A stretch of DNA of 64,000 nucleotides, from assembly GCA_963717195.1 (NCBI GenBank), contig CAVQVR010000010.1, positions 186,001 through 250,000 on the forward strand, read 5' to 3'. The position numbers were made by a program, and so were the translations under genes. The stretch is from JACDAE01 sp963717195 (GTDB taxonomy: Bacteria > Chloroflexota > Ktedonobacteria > Ktedonobacterales > Ktedonobacteraceae). The number at the start of each line of letters is the position of its first letter. The stretch's first letter is position 1. A model generated the notes under the pieces. The model was given only the letters and a program-made list of their open reading frames with translations, did not search any database and was not told the DNA's origin. Of this stretch, positions 59,123 through 64,000 are shown in pieces.

Positions 59123-60424
59123 ATGAAATTATCATATGACGTAGAAACTACAGCGCAAGATAATGCAACAACACAGATGCCGATAAGGGTGTGCATGCAT
59201 GTTCCAGGCACAGCACGCAATGATGTTAGAGTGATGCGAGCGGCTACAGCGCTCACGGAAGCAGGCTACAAGGTCTCCGTTATTGATATAGAGTATGAAC
59301 ACGGTCGGCCCGCTGAAGAAGAAATTCGCGGCGTCCACCTGAAGCATGTTATTATGCCCGGGTGGTCCATCTATACGCGGCGCTTTGATCCCTGGTTTCT
59401 GGTTCGAGCAATGGTAGTGCTCATGCGTAGCTTATGGTTGTTACTGCGTATTCCAACGGATGTCTATCATGCACACGACGAGACCGGGCTACCATCTTGC
59501 TATATAGCGGCTCTATTACGTCGTAAACCACTCATCTTCGATGCTCATGAAATACCTACATCCATGTTGAGCGAAGGTCGGAAGGGTGTGAAATCGCTCT
59601 TAAAACGCTGCTTCCTTTGGCTCGTGCCCCGCTGCAAGGCAGTAATCACAGTCTCCCCTCCCCTGGTGCAAGAATTTAGCCAGCGCTATCATACTCATGA
59701 AGTATACCTGCTTCGCAATTTGCCCCGCTATCAAGCTATCCCTAAAAGTGATAGATTGCGCCAACTCCTTGATTTGAGTCCAGATGTACATGTAGCTCTG
59801 TACCAGGGAAACCTGCAGCCTAAACGCGGACTCGATACATTGGTTCACGCAGCAGCATTTCTGGAGCCTGATATCGTGATTGTCATGATGGGACGCAGCA
59901 TCAGAGATATGCAGTCGCAACTTGAAGCCATTATTGCCAGCGAAGGAATCAGCGACCGCGTCAAGATCATTCCGGCTGTCCCTTATGAAGAACTGTTGCA
60001 CTACACGGCATCGGCAGATATTGGCCTGATCTTCTGCCCGCCCGGTTACCCCGAACCACAAATGCAATTGCCGAATAAACTCTTTGAATATACAATGGCG
60101 GGTTTACCCGTTCTCGCTTCTCAAATGGACGCAGTCACAGAAGTATTTGACACCTATGGTACTGGACAAATTCTATCTTCGTTCACTCCCGAGGCTATAG
60201 GCACAACGATCAACACAATGCTGGCAGACCATGCCACCCTTGAGCGTATGCATAACAACGCGCTGCATGCCGCACAGGAGGCCCTCAACTGGGAGATAGA
60301 GAGCCAGTGTCTCATTCAGCTTTATCAAAGTATCCTGCAAAGTAACGTTCAGAAAATCCCTCTCAATAAGCGCTCTACTTTGGCTCTTCATTCTTCAGAA
60401 GGAAAAGGCTCGGCATCAGGGTAG
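59123..60424 (+). CDS. GT4-like glycosyltransferase 2
   Basis: 433 residues, clearly homologous to the preceding protein throughout (RVCMHVPGTARNDVRVMRAA; DVYHAHDETGLPSCYIAALL; ALYQGNLQPKRGLDTLVHAA; LPNKLFEYTMAGLPVLASQ). AAAGGA lies before the start. The tandem pair probably arose by duplication and may add two related sugars in sequence. Confidence 0.87.
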   Translation: MKLSYDVETTAQDNATTQMPIRVCMHVPGTARNDVRVMRAATALTEAGYKVSVIDIEYEHGRPAEEEIRGVHLKHVIMPGWSIYTRRFDPWFLVRAMVVLMRSLWLLLRIPTDVYHAHDETGLPSCYIAALLRRKPLIFDAHEIPTSMLSEGRKGVKSLLKRCFLWLVPRCKAVITVSPPLVQEFSQRYHTHEVYLLRNLPRYQAIPKSDRLRQLLDLSPDVHVALYQGNLQPKRGLDTLVHAAAFLEPDIVIVMMGRSIRDMQSQLEAIIASEGISDRVKIIPAVPYEELLHYTASADIGLIFCPPGYPEPQMQLPNKLFEYTMAGLPVLASQMDAVTEVFDTYGTGQILSSFTPEAIGTTINTMLADHATLERMHNNALHAAQEALNWEIESQCLIQLYQSILQSNVQKIPLNKRSTLALHSSEGKGSASG

Positions 60425-60519
60425 GGCATCACCTTTTAGCAAATAGCATAGAAAAGATAAATGTAGCATTGGCAAATTTAGCGCATACATACAGATCATG
60501 GTTTCACGAGGGTAAACAC

Positions 60520-61242
60520 ATGTTAGAATTTTCATTAGAAGGTTATAACAAACTCCTTTCAACATTCAAAGATAGAGGCTACCTCTTTTGCAAGTTTGCA
60601 GAGATCGAGTCCCGCCTGGCAGCTGAGCAATCTTTTGTAATACTCAGGCACGACATCGATATAAGCCTCCGCCCGGCCCTGGAAATTGCGCGTATAGAAT
60701 ATGAGCAAAAAGTGCGGGCGACCTACTTCATATGGCTGCGCTCACCATTCTACAATCTTTTAAACCCCCTGAATGCTGAGATCGTGCAACAGATACACGC
60801 CTATGGTCATCAAATTGCTTTACATGTAGACCTGGCCTCTTATCACGGCGATTGCACTGAAGCTTTGCAAGAAACCGCCATACTTTCTAAGTTCTATCCG
60901 TATGTAGATACACGCCTGGCAAGTCTGCACAGCCCCGGCGATCTGAGCCAGATACCAATTGCATCATATCAACCACTTTATCATGTCTACGGCTCTGCTT
61001 TAAAAGGCGATGTAGCATACATAAGCGACTCGGCTGGCAGATGGCTCTATACCTATCCCCCAGATTCCGAAGCATTCTATACCGGTAAACCTATTCAACT
61101 CTTAACACACCCGATCTGGTGGTTCCAGGAGGGCGAAACAGCTAGAAAGAAATTAGAATTATGGCTCCAAAATGACTATATGCATACCTATGCAATCGCG
61201 AAAGAATTTCTGCCCAAGCTCTTCAGACTCAGTGAGCACTAG
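60520..61242 (+). CDS. Polysaccharide deacetylase-like protein (WbmS/WalW type)
   Basis: 240 residues. The block VILRHDIDISLRPALEIARI with HxxxH-like downstream residues (ALHVDLASYH) matches a divergent CE4-type family found in polysaccharide clusters. TYFIWLRSPFYN is also typical. GAGGG lies before ATG 60520. Likely deacetylates a nucleotide-linked or lipid-linked sugar; activity not proven by sequence. Confidence 0.72.
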   Translation: MLEFSLEGYNKLLSTFKDRGYLFCKFAEIESRLAAEQSFVILRHDIDISLRPALEIARIEYEQKVRATYFIWLRSPFYNLLNPLNAEIVQQIHAYGHQIALHVDLASYHGDCTEALQETAILSKFYPYVDTRLASLHSPGDLSQIPIASYQPLYHVYGSALKGDVAYISDSAGRWLYTYPPDSEAFYTGKPIQLLTHPIWWFQEGETARKKLELWLQNDYMHTYAIAKEFLPKLFRLSEH

Positions 61243-61324
61243 CAGATGTACAAAGGTAGGGACCCGGTTCGACCGCGTCCGCGCTTCATCGATCCCAGCG
61301 ACACATCAAGGAGAAGTACAACAT

Positions 61325-63211
61325 ATGAAACAGCAACAACTCACGGAGAAGGAGCGGCTTCAGTTGGCAACATGGAACGCGACCCGCCGCGATTATCCTC
61401 AGAATATGTGCGTCCCAGAATTGGTAGCAGCACGGGCTGCTACTACGCCCGATGCTATGGCCATAGTAGCGGTTGATGATGCGCTTAGCTACCAGGAACT
61501 GAATAGCCGTGCCAATCAGTTCGCCCATCATTTACAGGAACTTGGTGTACAACCAGGCACGCTCGTAGGCTGCTGCATCAATCGCTCCGTGGACCTGGTG
61601 GTGGGACTACTAGGCATCCTGAAAGCTGGTGCCGCCTATGTGCCTCTGGATCCCAACTATCCATCCGAGCGCCTTTCCTTCATGCTAAATGATGCCCAGG
61701 TCGATACGCTGGTGACTCTACAAAATCTTGCAGCACGCTTCTGCAACGAAAAAGTCAGGGCTGTCTGCCTGGATAGCGACTCAACGCTGCTTGCCCGCCA
61801 GAGCATAACCAACCCGGCACCCTCAACTACAATTGATGACCTGGCTTACATCATCTATACCTCAGGCTCTACCGGCCTGCCCAAGGGAGTTGAGATCAGC
61901 CATCGTAGCTTGCTCAACCTGATATTCTGGCATCGGCGTGCCTTCGAGGTAACAGCAAAAGATCGAGCAACGCAGCTTACCAGTCCAGCTTTCGATGCCA
62001 CCGGCTGGGAGATCTGGCCTTACCTTAGCGCTGGAGCCAGTATCCATATCCCCGACGAAAACACGCGTGTTACGCCACTTGCATTGCGGGACTGGTTACT
62101 AAATAACAGAATCACAATCTCGTTTGTGCCAACTGCGCTGGCGGAAAGCATGATATCTCAGGAATGGCCTGAGACGACTTCTCTACGCTACCTGCTTACG
62201 GGAGCTGACACGCTTCATCGTTACCCGGCACCTTCTCTGCCGTTCGCGCTGGTTAACAACTATGGCCCGACGGAGGCAACGGTCGTCGCTACCTATGGGC
62301 ACGTTCCACCAACCCCGAAAGCAGAGAACGCGCCAACAATCGGTCGCCCGATAGACAACACCCAGATTTATATTCTGGACGAGCAATTACAACAGGTTCC
62401 CATCGGCACACCTGGCGAGCTCTATATTGGAGGTGCTGGCCTGGCCCGTGGCTATCTCAATCGCCCGCAGTTGACCGCCGAGCGCTTCATCCGCCATCCG
62501 TTCAGTGACGAATCGGAAGCTCGCCTCTACAAAACAGGTGACCGCGCACGCTTCCTCGCCGATGGACAGATAGCATTTATGGGGCGCACAGATCATCAGA
62601 TCAAAATACGCGGCTATCGCATCGAACCAGGCGAAGTCATAGCAGCACTCAACGACCATCCTACCATCCAGGCGAGTACGGTGGTCGCCTGTGAAGATAT
62701 CCATGGCGACAACCGACTGGTTGCCTATATCGTGAGGCTCCCTGGTGCAGAGGTGACTGCAAGTTCCTTACGAAATAAGCTACAACAGCAGTTGCCTGAC
62801 TATATGATACCAGCAACGTTTGTGCCACTCGACGCATTGCCGCTTACACTGAATGGCAAGATAGATCGCGCCGCGCTACCGCTGCCAGATGAAACAAACA
62901 CGTTGCGAGACGGTACCATCATTGCGCCAACCACTATTACCGAACGGCGGTTAGTCGAGATCGTCACGCCACTTTTAGGACTCGCACAAATTGGCATAGA
63001 CGATAACTTCTTCTTGCTCGGTGGGCACTCATTGTTGGGAACGCAGATGATCGCACGCGTAGCAGAAACATTCGGCGTTAATCTCCTGCTACGCTCCCTG
63101 TTTGAAGCCCCGACCATACGGCAACTGGCTACCGAGGTAGAACGCCTCGTATTCGTCAAGATCGAGACAATGAATGAAGAAGAGATCTTGCACTTGCTAG
63201 AACAAGGATAG
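61325..63211 (+). CDS. NRPS adenylation - carrier protein didomain
   Basis: 628 residues. Adenylation domain 1-530 with core motifs YIIYTSGSTGLPKG (A3), FDATGWE (A4), NNYGPTE (A5), LYKTGDRARFLADG (A7), IKIRGYRIEPGEV (A8) and LNGKIDR (A10). A carrier domain follows with DNFFLLGGHSLL, its Ser accepting phosphopantetheine. Asp of A4 indicates an alpha-amino acid. By eye against GrsA the pocket reads D-A-W-T-L-G-N-V-V-K, suggesting but not proving an aromatic or large hydrophobic residue. No condensation domain. CAAGGAG precedes ATG 61325. Loads an amino acid for the P450 and thioesterase nearby. Confidence 0.9.
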   Translation: MKQQQLTEKERLQLATWNATRRDYPQNMCVPELVAARAATTPDAMAIVAVDDALSYQELNSRANQFAHHLQELGVQPGTLVGCCINRSVDLVVGLLGILKAGAAYVPLDPNYPSERLSFMLNDAQVDTLVTLQNLAARFCNEKVRAVCLDSDSTLLARQSITNPAPSTTIDDLAYIIYTSGSTGLPKGVEISHRSLLNLIFWHRRAFEVTAKDRATQLTSPAFDATGWEIWPYLSAGASIHIPDENTRVTPLALRDWLLNNRITISFVPTALAESMISQEWPETTSLRYLLTGADTLHRYPAPSLPFALVNNYGPTEATVVATYGHVPPTPKAENAPTIGRPIDNTQIYILDEQLQQVPIGTPGELYIGGAGLARGYLNRPQLTAERFIRHPFSDESEARLYKTGDRARFLADGQIAFMGRTDHQIKIRGYRIEPGEVIAALNDHPTIQASTVVACEDIHGDNRLVAYIVRLPGAEVTASSLRNKLQQQLPDYMIPATFVPLDALPLTLNGKIDRAALPLPDETNTLRDGTIIAPTTITERRLVEIVTPLLGLAQIGIDDNFFLLGGHSLLGTQMIARVAETFGVNLLLRSLFEAPTIRQLATEVERLVFVKIETMNEEEILHLLEQG

Positions 63212-63261
63212 AGTCTCTCTCTTCCAGTGCCTGGTTTTCTGTAACCTGGAGGTACAGCACT

Positions 63262-64000
63262 ATGACCATACATACGAACTCGTCAGCCGCAACAGGCAAA
63301 AAAGAGACGCCTTTGAGCCTTTACCATCTGCTTGATCCAGAGGTTCTCGCCAATCCCTATCCGTTATATCACCGGCTCCGCAGCGAAGACCCGGTGCACT
63401 GGGACCCTTTTCTCCATGCATGGGTAGTGACACGTTATGCCGACGTGGTAACTGTGTTTCAAAAGTTCTCGGCTAACCGCACACCTACTCCTGAGCAATT
63501 GGAGTTGCTAGGTCTGGCGGCATTGAAACCACTTGCGCAGGTAATGGTGCGCCAGATGCTCTTCCTGGACCCTCCGGCTCACGGACGTGTGCGTGGCCTG
63601 GCCTCCAAAGCCTTTACACCTCGCAGGGTCGAGGTCTTACGTTCCCATATTCAGGATATTACCGACGGTCTGTTAAATGCTATACAGGACACAGGCGAGA
63701 TGGATATACTTGCAAATCTTGCCGTTCCCTTGCCCGCTATTGTTACTGCCGAATTGCTAGGCATGCCTACTTCTGATTGGAAACAATTGACAAAATGGTC
63801 ATCAGACTTCGCCCAGATACTCGGCAATTTTCAGCACAATCCTGATAGCGCTTCGGTTGTAATACGTAGCCTGGAAGAAATGATCCTTTACTTCCGCAAT
63901 CTGCTTGAGGACCACCGTGCGCATCCTCGCGATGATCTTATAAGCGCATTCATAGATGCCGAAACTAATGGAGACCGCCTGACAGAAGAAGAGATTATCG
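63262..64000 (+). CDS. Cytochrome P450, N-terminal part (truncated by window edge)
   Basis: First 246 residues of a soluble bacterial P450, open at the right edge. It begins MTIHTNSSAATGKKE after TGGAGG. Recognisable are NPYPLYHRLRSEDPVHWD, the C-helix HxxxR in FLDPPAHGRVRGLASKAFT, and the F/G region AELLGMPTSDW. The I-helix and heme Cys lie beyond the window. Position 50 bases after the adenylation-carrier gene fits the P450s that beta-hydroxylate a carrier-bound amino acid. Confidence 0.9.
   Translation, partial: MTIHTNSSAATGKKETPLSLYHLLDPEVLANPYPLYHRLRSEDPVHWDPFLHAWVVTRYADVVTVFQKFSANRTPTPEQLELLGLAALKPLAQVMVRQMLFLDPPAHGRVRGLASKAFTPRRVEVLRSHIQDITDGLLNAIQDTGEMDILANLAVPLPAIVTAELLGMPTSDWKQLTKWSSDFAQILGNFQHNPDSASVVIRSLEEMILYFRNLLEDHRAHPRDDLISAFIDAETNGDRLTEEEII

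Overview
The window looks like chromosomal DNA of a spore- and mycelium-forming Chloroflexi of the class Ktedonobacteria. This is an inference from gene content: large secreted glycanases that share one CBM35-type module, Ser/Thr kinases and NB-ARC/TPR/LuxR regulators of the kind abundant in that class, a Gram-positive-style LPNTG surface protein, and about 50% GC. No rRNA, tRNA or CRISPR array was seen.

Left part (1-20.8 kb): a plant-polysaccharide degradation locus. The end of a GH26 mannanase opens the window. After an IS3-family element that sits between two halves of a probable receptor kinase, an LPxTG-type DUF4397 protein and a processive GT2 synthase, there are five secreted proteins on the minus strand: two PQQ-type beta-propeller proteins, an SGNH hydrolase, a GH27 alpha-galactosidase and a GH5 glucanase. 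Between them they carry nine copies of the same CBM35-like module. A divergent LacI-family regulator closes the block. Mannanase, alpha-galactosidase and GH5 together fit galactomannan or hemicellulose use.

Middle part (20.8-44.3 kb): a relic of an RNA-guided transposon nuclease (TnpB), small membrane and redox proteins, a one-polypeptide kinase/NB-ARC/TPR/LuxR regulator and its kinase-less paralogue, a stand-alone SecY, FtsH, cytochrome bd oxidase behind a sigma-70 gene, a Tat-exported ferritin-like protein, an ECF-like sigma factor, a Rieske protein, a peroxiredoxin and a LuxR protein with an altered receiver. Six of these transcription units carry the same three-part upstream element of about 100 bp in the same orientation. 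It is the strongest candidate for an undescribed regulatory system in the window.

Right part (44.6-64 kb): one long plus-strand operon, with genes often overlapping by a few bases. It encodes amino-uronic sugar synthesis (WbpE/WbpB/WbpA-like), glycosyltransferases, a polyprenyl-phosphate sugar transferase, a Wzz/BY-kinase, a polymerase joined in frame to a Wzx flippase, two polysaccharide deacetylases, and then a free-standing thioesterase, an adenylation-carrier protein and a cytochrome P450. The last three match the sets that make beta-hydroxy amino acids in antibiotic pathways. This suggests an extracellular glycan or glycoconjugate decorated with a modified amino acid.

Many otherwise intact genes carry single-base frameshifts, and here I give the extents of the joined genes. 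Their density suggests uncorrected indels in the assembly, although true decay cannot be excluded for some.
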